Below are positions 8,829 to 17,079 of a stretch of 64,000 nucleotides of DNA, piece by piece. The stretch comes from Lentisalinibacter orientalis (GTDB taxonomy: Bacteria > Pseudomonadota > Gammaproteobacteria > Steroidobacterales > Woeseiaceae). Every line of letters starts with the position of its first letter. Position 1 is the stretch's first letter. The DNA is taken from NCBI RefSeq assembly GCF_040706535.1, contig NZ_JAPDRJ010000001.1, positions 1,798,001 to 1,862,000 on the forward strand, written 5' to 3'. The position numbers and the translations under genes are program-made. Below the pieces are notes generated by a model. It did no database searches, was not told the origin of the DNA, and saw nothing but the letters and a program-made list of their open reading frames with translations.

Positions 8829-9524
8829 ATGTCCACTCGTCACAGGATGCTCCCACTTGCCGTGGTGGTCGCGCTGGGCGCGCCGATGGCTGCCGGGGCA
8901 CAGGATCTCAGCTTCACCTACCTCGAGGGCGGCTACATCGCCGGCTTCGTCAACGACGTGGAGGATTCCGAGACGTTCACGGACAACGGCACGTTCGATC
9001 TCGAGACCGATGCCGGCGGCGGCGGCTTCATCGGTGGCGCGTGGCAGTTCTCGGAGAACATGCACCTGTTCGGTGATTATTCCTTGACCGGTCAGGAGCT
9101 CGAGGTCGGCGACGGCATCGACACCGTCGAGGGTGATTTCGACGTGGTGCGGTGGCGGATCGGTGTTGGTTATGCCTACCCGTTCTCGCCCACAGCGAGC
9201 TTCTACGGCCGCCTCAGCTTTGACAATGCGGAGTTCAAGGACGTGCGGGTCGCCGGCATCGATCTCGACGCCGACGTCGACGACAACGGCATTGGCGGCG
9301 AACTCGGTGTGATCTGGGCAGCGACGCCAGCACTCCAACTGCAGGGCCATGTGCGCTACACCTCGGTCGGCGAGGTCGCTACCGAGGGCACCGATACCTT
9401 CGACTCCGACATTCTGGTCGCCCTGAACGGCCGTTGGTACTTCCGGCCTCACAGCGCGTTGATCACTGGCTACGAGTTCGGCAAGATCACCACCTGGAAC
9501 TTGGGCGTGCGATTCGCTTTCTGA
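8829..9524 (+). CDS. Small outer-membrane beta-barrel protein
   Basis: 231 residues. A signal peptide (MSTRHRMLPLAVVVALGAPMAAGA) would be cleaved before QDLSFTYLEG. The mature part alternates polar and hydrophobic residues in short strands (WRIGVGYAYPF, SFYGRLSFDN, LQLQGHVRYTS) and ends in an aromatic-terminated strand, NLGVRFAF. That C-terminal Phe is the usual BAM assembly signal. The predicted architecture is an eight-stranded OmpW/OmpX-like barrel; the substrate or role is unknown. The ATG at 8829 follows CAGGGGTGA and gives the only start with a proper signal peptide. It stands alone, with opposite-strand genes on both sides. Confidence 0.8.
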   Translation: MSTRHRMLPLAVVVALGAPMAAGAQDLSFTYLEGGYIAGFVNDVEDSETFTDNGTFDLETDAGGGGFIGGAWQFSENMHLFGDYSLTGQELEVGDGIDTVEGDFDVVRWRIGVGYAYPFSPTASFYGRLSFDNAEFKDVRVAGIDLDADVDDNGIGGELGVIWAATPALQLQGHVRYTSVGEVATEGTDTFDSDILVALNGRWYFRPHSALITGYEFGKITTWNLGVRFAF

Positions 9525-9786
9525 GTTTTTCGAGTCCGCTGCCTGTCCCCCTTGAGCGAGCATGGCCGCGAAGCCCCTGCGGCTTCCCACGGCCCAGACC
9601 AGCGCGGCGGCTTTCGGACCACGGGAGCACCTCAGCGTACGATCGCGATCGACCTCAGCACCGCTTTGCGAACAGTGCACAGGATTCTTGTGCGAGTCAG
9701 TCGCGTGTTGTCGGATTCGGGTCGACTCCGGAAATTAGCAACTCTCTACCGGAGCCGCGGCAGAGTGGCCTGTCTCTGCCTTCGGC

Positions 9787-10200
9787 TTACGCCGGCGGCA
9801 TTCTCTCGTAGCGCGGCAGCGAATCTCCCAGTTCGACCCAGGGTTGCTTCGCCTCCGTGAAGATGTGCATGTCGGGCTTCACCCATCCTGCGTCGTCGAG
9901 GGCGCCCGCCTTCAGGAAAACATAGCCCGGGTCGGAGTCGCATTCCAGCCAGAGGCCCGATCCGCACGCGGGGCAGAAGTGCCGGTGCACCTCCTTGCCC
10001 GAGTCGCCGACGACGGTGTAGGTCTGGGACTCGCCCTGCGCGTCGAACGACTCCGCCAGGACCATCAGCTCCACCGAGAACGGGCTGCCGCCGGTGCGCT
10101 GGCAGTCCGTGCAGTGACAGAAAAACGTGTATTCGGGCTCCGCACTGCAGGAAAAGCGGACGCTTCCGCAGAGGCATCCTCCGGTGTATTCAGTGGCCAT
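9787..10200 (-). CDS. GFA-family (glutathione-dependent formaldehyde-activating-like) zinc protein
   Basis: 137 residues, a complete Gfa/CENP-V fold. Zinc ligands are visible as CLCGSV near the N-terminus, CHCTDCQ at about 28-33 and HFCPACGSG at about 78-85. The family binds structural and catalytic zinc. Some members have been linked to glutathione-formaldehyde chemistry, but most have no proven reaction, so no specific reaction is assigned. The ATG follows GAGGA. It is the last of three minus-strand genes, 32 bp after the sulfotransferase gene, and may be co-transcribed with it. Confidence 0.85.
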   Translation of the reverse strand: MATEYTGGCLCGSVRFSCSAEPEYTFFCHCTDCQRTGGSPFSVELMVLAESFDAQGESQTYTVVGDSGKEVHRHFCPACGSGLWLECDSDPGYVFLKAGALDDAGWVKPDMHIFTEAKQPWVELGDSLPRYERMPPA

Positions 10201-10232
10201 GCCGATGTCCTCGCTTATGCCGGTGTCCCGGG

Positions 10233-10856
10233 TCAGATGTTGCCGTTGACGCGATCCCAGAACTCCTCCCGGTGATTGGTGCGGGGGAATTCTTCATCCG
10301 GGACCGGCACGCCCAGAAAGGCGCAGAGCGGTTCCCAGCCCTGCTTTACCTCGAAGACGAGGAGCTGGTCGGCCGGTATGGCGTCTCTGACGGCGTCATT
10401 ATGCGCCCTGAACGCCGCGACCAGCCCGTCGCGATCGAGGCCGGGCGGAAAACCCGTCCTGGCGATCACGCTGGCGGCCATGTCCAGCCAGGCGTGCATC
10501 TCCTCGGGAGCCCGGTCTCTGCCGGCGAGCAGGGTATAGATCGTCGCACCGAAGCTGTCGGCCCATCTTTCCGGGTCACGCAGCGTCAACACGAATCGGG
10601 CGGAGGGATATTCCCCTGCCAGTTCGCGGAAGAAGCCGGCGGTGGGCCAGTCCACTGCGCTGCCGTAACCCGCGTAGATCTGCGACCAGTCCGGCTTCCC
10701 GGCAGCGGCCGCCGACCAGAGCGGTACCTGGACGGGCATGTTGTGGAGGACTTCCTCCATGTGATGGCACGGGCCCACGCCGAGGCGGTTCAGTGCCAGC
10801 TTCAGCGAATAGGTGCCTGTGCGGCCGACGCCCGTTCCGATTACGCTCAATGTCAT
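10233..10856 (-). CDS. Sulfotransferase-family protein
   Basis: 207 residues. The N-terminus MTLSVIGTGVGRTGTYSLKL contains the PAPS 5'-phosphosulfate loop motif (GxGRTGTxSL) seen in a widespread bacterial/eukaryotic sulfotransferase-like family. A 3'-phosphate-binding motif resembling RFVLTLRDPERW follows near residue 95. The substrate is unknown. The start at 10856 is chosen because it places the P-loop at the very N-terminus, has GAGAGAAG upstream and overlaps the stop of the upstream gene (ATGA), so the two proteins are translationally coupled. Confidence 0.8.
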   Translation of the reverse strand: MTLSVIGTGVGRTGTYSLKLALNRLGVGPCHHMEEVLHNMPVQVPLWSAAAAGKPDWSQIYAGYGSAVDWPTAGFFRELAGEYPSARFVLTLRDPERWADSFGATIYTLLAGRDRAPEEMHAWLDMAASVIARTGFPPGLDRDGLVAAFRAHNDAVRDAIPADQLLVFEVKQGWEPLCAFLGVPVPDEEFPRTNHREEFWDRVNGNI

Positions 10857-11974
10857 TGCTCTTCTCTCGGCTGAAGGTTCCTGTAGGCGATACGATCGCC
10901 CGCGAAAGTGCCCACCCACAGTTCGGCGCCTGCCTCGAGCGCCATGGTGATATTAGTGAAATGTTCGTGAGCCGGTGAACTCGCGACAACGCTGCCCTGC
11001 AGAGACTCGGGATCGATGGAAAGCACCGTAAAGGGCCTCGGGCAGCTCGCGAACTTCTCGAAATCGAATTCCTGCGACATCGGAACTTCGCCGCAGACGG
11101 GATCGGAGATCTCCAGCCCGGCAGTGATCAGGTTGCCCTCGTCGTCCCTGTGCAGATTATCCGGGATGAAAGAGAACTCGCCGCTCGTGCGCAGCAACCG
11201 CGCGGGATTGCTGTTCGAGAATGCCAGTACCTGCCGCAGCCCGGATGAAGCGACGTAGAACTCCCGACCATCCTCGGATGCTTCGATGCCATTGGCGTAG
11301 GGCATCTCTGTGCCCTGGATCTTCGTGAAGCCGGCATCGCCCGGCGACCATTCGTAGACGGCGCCGGAAGGTCTGTCGCCGAATATCTCGTTGATGCGGA
11401 TGCCCGGATACAGTGGAATCGTTGCGACCAGCGAGCCATCGGCAAACGAGGCCACGCTGTTGGCCTCCATGCCGTCCGGGGTCATGACGCAACCGGTCCA
11501 GGTCAGCACCGGCGCGGTGCCGCTCGCATCCACATCGAAAACCTCGATGGCTTCGCGCTCGCCGTGGCCGACGACGTATAGCGTGGATTGGCCGTCGGTT
11601 CCGGGACGAATGTTCAGCCCATGGGCCACGAAAGCATCGGGATCAGGCGACCCCGGGCATGCACCGTAGGTAGCCATATTCTGCCGGGCGCGTGGTTCGT
11701 CGGTCGGGTAGAACTCCACCCAGGTCTTGCGCTCGGAATCGATGAGGTAAAGGGACGCATCGCCGCCGAATCCGCTCGCGATGATCCATTTCGTGCCCGG
11801 AATGAGGACGAGGTCTTCCGCGTTCACGGGGCCGCAAAGGTACGAATAGTCGCCCGAGCCTTCACAGCCGTCGTCCGCTCGCAGCATCGTCGAGAACGCG
11901 AGTGCGGGCAGTGCGAGGATGATGGCAAGCAAGCGGAACCTGCCGGCGAACAATCGGGTCGTCTCGACGGGCAT
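10853..11974 (-). CDS. Secreted beta-propeller protein, SMP-30/paraoxonase-like
   Basis: 373 residues. A signal peptide runs from MPVETTRLFAGRF through a hydrophobic core to about LRA. The mature protein shows repeats typical of six-bladed propellers: WIIASGFGGDASLYLID, HGLNIRPG, TLYVVGHGEREAIEVFDV, GMEANSVASFADGS and YANGIEASEDGREFYVASS. The HGLN and ANGIE elements resemble calcium-site segments of paraoxonase/SMP-30 enzymes, so a periplasmic lactonase or esterase is possible but unproven. The start at 11974 has a strong AAGGAG five bases upstream and yields the signal peptide. The stop overlaps the sulfotransferase start. Confidence 0.75.
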   Translation of the reverse strand: MPVETTRLFAGRFRLLAIILALPALAFSTMLRADDGCEGSGDYSYLCGPVNAEDLVLIPGTKWIIASGFGGDASLYLIDSERKTWVEFYPTDEPRARQNMATYGACPGSPDPDAFVAHGLNIRPGTDGQSTLYVVGHGEREAIEVFDVDASGTAPVLTWTGCVMTPDGMEANSVASFADGSLVATIPLYPGIRINEIFGDRPSGAVYEWSPGDAGFTKIQGTEMPYANGIEASEDGREFYVASSGLRQVLAFSNSNPARLLRTSGEFSFIPDNLHRDDEGNLITAGLEISDPVCGEVPMSQEFDFEKFASCPRPFTVLSIDPESLQGSVVASSPAHEHFTNITMALEAGAELWVGTFAGDRIAYRNLQPREEQ

Positions 11975-12165
11975 CTTCTTGTTCTCCTTTTCATCGCGGC
12001 CCCCCGATCCGCTTCGCGGGATCATTCGGCTCGCAGCGCCAGTGCAATTGAGGGAAGAGGACTCCGCGCGCTGTCCCGAACCGAGTCGACCGGGCATTAA
12101 CGGGCGTATTCCTGCCGACAGACTATACTCGAAGCCATTCGAGCCCGCCTGCAAAGGTACCTATC

Positions 12166-12405
12166 ATGAGTCCTTCATCGCTGTTCGACCTCGGCGGTCG
12201 CGTAGCGCTGGTCACCGGCGGCAACGGTGGCATCGACCGGAGCCTGGCATTGGGATTGGCGCAGGCCGGAGCATCCGTTGCTATCGCCGACCGCTGGGGT
12301 CAGGCAGACGAGCTGATCGGGGCGGCAGTCTTTCTGGTGTCGCCCGCTTCGGACTTCGTCACCGGTGAGACCCTACGAGTCGACGGCGGATACGCAATTT
12401 ACTGA
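12166..12405 (+). pseudogene. Internally deleted short-chain dehydrogenase (SDR) remnant
   Basis: A 79-codon frame joins the two ends of a classical SDR. Residues 1-41 are the NAD(P)-binding start (FDLGGRVALVTGGNGGI, then LGLAQAGASVAIAD). Residues 43-79 are the family C-terminus (RWGQADELIGAAVFLVSPAS, VTGETLRVDGGY). Full-length relatives are about 250 residues, so roughly 170 are missing, including the Ser-Tyr-Lys catalytic residues. The junction lies near 12290 and is in frame. The cofactor motif also reads GGIDRS where GIGR/GIGxA is usual. A TATACT hexamer (12124-12129) and an AAAGG site remain upstream, so it may still be expressed. Dehydrogenase activity is not expected. Confidence 0.75.
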
Positions 12406-12462
12406 TCGACGCTGCGTTATTCGCTTACGCCGACGACAGCGACGCTGCCGTAGAATGGCCTC

Positions 12463-13965
12463 ATGAGCGCGGACAGCCCGGCCGTCGACGATCGCGTCGA
12501 CTCGTACGAACTCCCCGACGGGGCGGGGCGGATTGCCGTGGTGCTGGGTGCGAGCGGCTACATGGGCTCCAACCTCACGCCGGCCCTGGCCCGCCAGGGC
12601 TGGCACGTGCGCGCCGTCGCCAGGAATGCCGCCGTGCTGGAGGCGCGTGAATGGGAGGGCGTCGACTGCCTGTCCGCAGATGTGCTCGCGCCGGAAACCC
12701 TCGCGCCCGTGCTCGAGGGCGCCGACGTCGTCTACTACCTGGTGCACATGATGTGGAGCGGCGGCGACTTCGTGCCGGTCGAACGACGCGCCGCCGAGAA
12801 CGCCCGCAGGGCCTGCGAGGCCGCCGGCGTGCGCCGCATCGTCTACCTCGGCGGCATCATGCCGAAGGAGGAGCGGTCCCGGCACATGGAAGGCCGCGCC
12901 GTGGTGGGCGATGCGCTCCGGGACGGCTCCATCCAGGTCATCGAGCTGCAGGCGGCCATGATCGTCGGTCCGGGGTCGGCCGCCTTCGAGGTCATCCGCG
13001 ACCTCGTGAACTACCTGCCTCTGATGATCACGCCGAAGTGGGTACGCAAGCGCTCGACGCCCATCGCGCTGGAGAACGTGCTCACCTATACGATCGCGGG
13101 AGCGGATCTGCCGCTGGAGGGCGATCAGACGTTCGAGCTGGCAGGGCCCGACGTCCTGACCTATCAGGAGATCATGGACATCTACGCGGGGTTCGTCGGC
13201 AAGAACCCGCTCGTCATCCCCGTGCCGGTGCTGACGCCGAAGCTATCGAGCTACTGGCTGTACTTCGTGACCTCGGTGCCTCCAACCACGGCGATGTCCC
13301 TGGTCGAGGGCCTGGCTCACGATTACGTCGGCGACGACGAGGAGATTCGCAGGCTCGTCCCGCAGCGGCTGCTCACGTTCCGCGAGTCCGTTTCCGCCAC
13401 GCTGGAGGCGGAGAAGAACCACGACGTGCCGGCGCGCTGGGTGGAGGGGTCGATCGCCTGCCGGGACTGGAACCCGGAATACTCGTTCTACGCCAAGCGC
13501 TATTGCGGAGCGGCGGAGACCACGGCGAGCCGGGAGTCCGTCTTCCGGGTGCTGCAGGGCTTCGGCGCCGACGGCGACTTTTTCTCGTACCGATTCCTCT
13601 GGCGGCTGCGGCGCGCCTTCGACTGGCTGATCGGCGGACCCAGCTTCCGCACGGGACGGCGAGACCCCGACGCGGTGCGCATGGGCGATGTGGTCGATGG
13701 CTGGCGCGTGCTCGGGATCGAGCAGAACGAGCGCATTACCTGGTCGATGCTGATGCGGGCGCCGGGCTCGGGCCTGCAGGAATTCACCATCCGGGAGCGG
13801 GAGGGCGAATCGTCCGGCAAACGGGTGGTCGAACTCTGCTGCTACTGGCACCCGGCCGGCATCTGGGGGCTGATGTACTGGTACGCGCACCTGCCGTTCT
13901 ACGGGCCGCTCGTCGGCGGCGCCGTGCGGGAGATCGTACGCCGGGCCGAGCGCCTGGAGAACTGA
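12463..13965 (+). CDS. SDR-family NAD(P)-binding protein with C-terminal DUF2867-like domain
   Basis: 500 residues. An extended-SDR/NmrA-like Rossmann domain spans about 20-250 (VVLGASGYMGSNL near 27, VYYLVH, VYLGGIM). A second domain of about 200 residues follows (RWVEGSIACRDWNPEYSFYA to HPAGIWGLMYWYAH), matching the DUF2867 fusion seen in many proteobacteria. The usual YxxxK pair is not obvious, so it may bind a nucleotide without classical dehydrogenase activity. A close paralogue lies at 35643-37127 on the other strand. Only 57 bp separate it from the SDR remnant. No substrate is known. Confidence 0.82.
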   Translation: MSADSPAVDDRVDSYELPDGAGRIAVVLGASGYMGSNLTPALARQGWHVRAVARNAAVLEAREWEGVDCLSADVLAPETLAPVLEGADVVYYLVHMMWSGGDFVPVERRAAENARRACEAAGVRRIVYLGGIMPKEERSRHMEGRAVVGDALRDGSIQVIELQAAMIVGPGSAAFEVIRDLVNYLPLMITPKWVRKRSTPIALENVLTYTIAGADLPLEGDQTFELAGPDVLTYQEIMDIYAGFVGKNPLVIPVPVLTPKLSSYWLYFVTSVPPTTAMSLVEGLAHDYVGDDEEIRRLVPQRLLTFRESVSATLEAEKNHDVPARWVEGSIACRDWNPEYSFYAKRYCGAAETTASRESVFRVLQGFGADGDFFSYRFLWRLRRAFDWLIGGPSFRTGRRDPDAVRMGDVVDGWRVLGIEQNERITWSMLMRAPGSGLQEFTIREREGESSGKRVVELCCYWHPAGIWGLMYWYAHLPFYGPLVGGAVREIVRRAERLEN

Positions 13966-13989
13966 GGCCCCCGGCCGGCGTGCCGCCGG

Positions 13990-14850
13990 TCAGGCCTTCG
14001 ATTCCTCGGTCATCGGCAGCACGAGAATATTGCAGTCGAGGCCGTCGATGACCTTCTCGGCAGTGTGCCCGAGCCTGGCGTCGGCGTCCGGCTGCGATAC
14101 GCGTGCGATGACGACCAGATCCGCCTCCAGTTCCCTGGCTGCGGTGGCGATCGCGTCTTCAGGCTTCCCCATCTCCGCCCGGACCTGGTTGCGCGGCAGG
14201 CCGCAGCGGTCCGCAAAGCGCTGGCGGTCCGGGTAATCGCTCGTGTCCGGGTACACCGTGACGACGTTGAGTTCCGCGCCGACGTTGGTGGCGATCCTGC
14301 GCCCGGCTTCGAGCAGACGATCGTTGGCGGCGCGATAGGCGTCAGTCTCCGGCCGGTGCTTGATTGCGACGAGGACCTTGCTGATGTGCCGGCGGGCATA
14401 GGACTTCACGAGCAGCACCGGACACTGTGCGTCACGCAGCAGACGCCAGTCCGAGGTCTCCCTGAGCCAGCGCCGCAGACGCGACTGATTGGTCATGTTC
14501 TTGACGGCCAGCGTACTCGAGCCGCGGGCTATCGCATCCACGATGGCCTGGCGCCAGTCCGCCTTGACCTCCACCTCGGTGTCGACCTGCAGGCCCTTCG
14601 CGCGGCCATGCTCCGCCAGCCGGTCCACCCAGCTCTCGATGCGGGACAATTCCTCGGCGATGGCCGTCGCATCGTCCAGGTTCGGCGGCCGCCGAACCTC
14701 TTCTTCCGCTATGCAGCAATAAAGGTGCAGCGCGACGTCGGCCGCGCCCGAAGCCTGCTCGTCGGCGGCGATGGTCTCGGCCATGACCAGCGACGGCTGG
14801 TTCATGGTGGTGGGGTCCAGGATGACGAAAATCTTCTGCCGGTCAGCCAT
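13990..14850 (-). CDS. Tandem-domain universal stress protein (UspE-like)
   Basis: 286 residues arranged as two Usp domains (about 1-145 and 150-286). The second contains KVLVAIKHRPETDAYRAAN and ends with DCNILVLPM, the standard last strand. Each domain has the alternating beta-alpha pattern of the family. UspE-type proteins are cytosolic and implicated in stress and motility responses; no specific ligand can be assigned. The start has GGGAGAG upstream. It is convergent with the SDR gene, 24 bp apart, and a GC-rich inverted repeat lies in that gap. Confidence 0.85.
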   Translation of the reverse strand: MADRQKIFVILDPTTMNQPSLVMAETIAADEQASGAADVALHLYCCIAEEEVRRPPNLDDATAIAEELSRIESWVDRLAEHGRAKGLQVDTEVEVKADWRQAIVDAIARGSSTLAVKNMTNQSRLRRWLRETSDWRLLRDAQCPVLLVKSYARRHISKVLVAIKHRPETDAYRAANDRLLEAGRRIATNVGAELNVVTVYPDTSDYPDRQRFADRCGLPRNQVRAEMGKPEDAIATAARELEADLVVIARVSQPDADARLGHTAEKVIDGLDCNILVLPMTEESKA

Positions 14851-15339
14851 GTTTACTCTCCCGAAATGACGCTGCGAAGGATAGCAAAATCGCGCTCGGA
14901 GGGCTGAAGGATCGGTCTGCGAGCGGCTGTAGGAGGGCCTTCAGGCCCGATTCGGCTCTTCCTGGCCGATACCGCCTTCTCTTGATGTTGGCACGCCATC
15001 GGGCGGACACGGGCCGCGGGGACGCTCCTGTGGGAGGGCCTTTAGGCCCGATCAATCGCGGCTGAAGCCGCTCCTAGCATTGTCTACCGGCTCCAGTCGG
15101 CCCGGACGACCCCGCAACCCGCGTCCGCCCGCTGACGTGCCCTTGGTCGTGAAAGATGGCACCAGTCAGTAAGCGCTGCTGACTGGTGCTCCCTGCACGC
15201 CACCGCGAGGCGGCTGCCCTGCGGGGGTATCCATCGCCGCGACCTTTTGTCGGGAGCAAGATGGATTCCCCCGCAGGGCGGCCAGGAAAGAAGGGGATTG
15301 GGTAGGGAGGAATCGGGCCTGAAGGCCCTCCTACGTGCT
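14851..15339. repeat. 489-bp intergenic repeat region: three REP-like units plus composite element
   Basis: No gene is supported. REP-like units carry a GTAG-type head and a short GGGCCT/AGGCCC or GCGGCT/AGCCGC hairpin. They lie at 14929-14952 (plus), 15031-15052 (plus) and 15056-15077 (minus, GGAGCGGCTTCAGCCGC type). The latter two face each other as an inverted pair. The composite element occupies 15090-15334. Open frames across this region translate the repeat and are not genes. Confidence 0.85.
15090..15334 (-). repeat. Composite structured repeat, copy A
   Basis: Read on the minus strand, the element starts with a REP-like unit (15311-15334). A long hairpin follows, with 20-bp arms at 15216-15235 and 15260-15279 and one mismatch, then a second hairpin with perfect 10-bp arms CACCAGTCAG (15160-15169) and CTGACTGGTG (15179-15188). 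The same blocks in the same order occur at 63770-64000. The copy ends just after the fhs stop codon. Confidence 0.85.
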
Positions 15340-17034
15340 TCAGGCGAGGCCGTCCACTTTGCCGTCGGCGTCGATGCGCATGTTGCGCGCGGCCGGGCGG
15401 CGGGGCAGGCCGGGCATGGTCATGATGTTGCCGCAGATGGCCACCAGGAAGCCGGCGCCGTTGGCCAGCCGCACCTCGCGGACGGGCACGACGTGGTTCT
15501 TCGGGATGCCCTTGACGTTGGGGTCCGTGGTGAAGCTCAGCGGCGTCTTGGCGATGCACACCGGGAAGTGGCCGTAGCCGGTCTCCTGGTAGCGGGCGAT
15601 CTGGTCGCGCACCTTCTGGTCGGCAATGATGCCCTGCGCGCGGTAGATGTTCTGGGCCACCGTGCGGATTTTGTCCCACAGCGGCATGTCTTCGGGGTAG
15701 AGATAGCGGAACTCGGCGCCGTCCCGCTCGATCAGGTCCACCACCGCCTCGGCGAGTTCGACGGCGCCCGCGCTGCCCTCCGCCCAGTGGTCGCAGGCCA
15801 CGCACAGGATGTCGAGCTCGGCGCAGGCCTGGCGCACCATGTCGAACTCCGCCTTCGTATCGGTGGAAAAACGGTTCAGGGCGACGACCACCGGCACGCC
15901 GAAGCTGCGGGTGTTTTCCACGTGCCGGGCGAGGTTGTCGAAGCCTTTCGCCACCGCCACGAGATTCTCGTGGTCGAGTTTGTCCTCGGTGACGCCGCCG
16001 TGCATCTTCAGCGCCCGGATGGTGGCGACGATCACGGCGCAGTCCGGCTTCAGGCCGGCGCTGCGGCACTTGATGTCGAAGAACTTCTCGGCGCCGAGAT
16101 CGGCGCCGAAGCCGGCCTCGGTCACGACGTAGTCGGAGAGCTTCAGCGCCGTACGTGTGGCCAGCACCGAGTTGCAGCCGTGGGCGATGTTCGCGAACGG
16201 CCCGCCGTGGACGAAGGTGGGCGTGTGCTCGAGCGTCTGCACCAGGTTCGGCTGGATGGCGTCTTTCAGCAGCACGGTCATCGCGCCGTCGGCCTCCAGA
16301 TCGGCCGCATGGACCGGATTCATGGCGCGGTCGTAGCCGACGATGATGCGCCCGATGCGCTCACGCAGGTCGGTAAGACCCTCGGCGAGGCAGAGGATGG
16401 CCATGACCTCCGAGGCCACGGTGATGTCGAAGCCGTCCGTGCGCGGATAACCGTTGGTGACGCCGCCGAGTCCGGCGGTGATCTCCCGGAGCGCCCGGTC
16501 GTTCATGTCCATGACCCGGCGCCAGACGACCCGGCGGCTGTCGATGCCGCACTCGTTGTCCCAGTAGATGTGGTTGTCCACCAGCGCGGCGAGCAGGTTG
16601 TGGGCCGCGCCGATGGCGTGCATGTCGCCGGTGAAGTGGAGGTTGATGTCCTCCATGGGCACCACCTGGGCGTAGCCGCCGCCGGCCGCGCCGCCCTTCA
16701 TGCCGAAGCAGGGGCCCAGCGAGGGCTCGCGCAGGCAGATCGAGGCTTGCCGGCCGATGCGCCGGAGCGCGTCGCCCAGGCCCACCGTGGCGGTGGTCTT
16801 GCCTTCACCCGCCTTTGTGGGGGTGATGCCGGCCACCAGGATCAGCTTGCCGTCGGGGCGGTCGCCGAGCGTGCGGATATAGTCCAGCGAGACCTTGGCC
16901 TTGTCGTGGCCGTAGGGCAGGAGGTTTTCCTCGCCGATGCCGAGCTCGCCGGCCACCTCGACGATCGGGCGCAGTTCGGCCTGCCGGGCGATCTCGATGT
17001 CCGGCTTCGGCGCTACGTGCTGTTCGCTGCCCAT
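15340..17034 (-). CDS. fhs: Formate--tetrahydrofolate ligase
   Basis: ATP-dependent synthesis of 10-formyl-tetrahydrofolate from formate; cytosolic homotetramer. 564 residues, full family length. The ATP-binding loop TPTKAGEGKTT is near residue 72. Family motifs REPSLGPCFGMKGGAAGGGY and INLHFTGDMHA follow, and GFGADLGAEKFFD and ALNRF are also present. GAGGT precedes the ATG. It is 45 bp downstream of hypE and is the last gene of the minus-strand hyp cluster. The context allows a role in supplying one-carbon units, possibly for the hydrogenase CO ligand (inference). Its stop abuts the repeat region. Confidence 0.95.
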   Translation of the reverse strand: MGSEQHVAPKPDIEIARQAELRPIVEVAGELGIGEENLLPYGHDKAKVSLDYIRTLGDRPDGKLILVAGITPTKAGEGKTTATVGLGDALRRIGRQASICLREPSLGPCFGMKGGAAGGGYAQVVPMEDINLHFTGDMHAIGAAHNLLAALVDNHIYWDNECGIDSRRVVWRRVMDMNDRALREITAGLGGVTNGYPRTDGFDITVASEVMAILCLAEGLTDLRERIGRIIVGYDRAMNPVHAADLEADGAMTVLLKDAIQPNLVQTLEHTPTFVHGGPFANIAHGCNSVLATRTALKLSDYVVTEAGFGADLGAEKFFDIKCRSAGLKPDCAVIVATIRALKMHGGVTEDKLDHENLVAVAKGFDNLARHVENTRSFGVPVVVALNRFSTDTKAEFDMVRQACAELDILCVACDHWAEGSAGAVELAEAVVDLIERDGAEFRYLYPEDMPLWDKIRTVAQNIYRAQGIIADQKVRDQIARYQETGYGHFPVCIAKTPLSFTTDPNVKGIPKNHVVPVREVRLANGAGFLVAICGNIMTMPGLPRRPAARNMRIDADGKVDGLA

Positions 17035-17079
17035 GACGGCTACCTCGACGTGGTCCCGCTGCCGGCCCTGTCGACGGGC

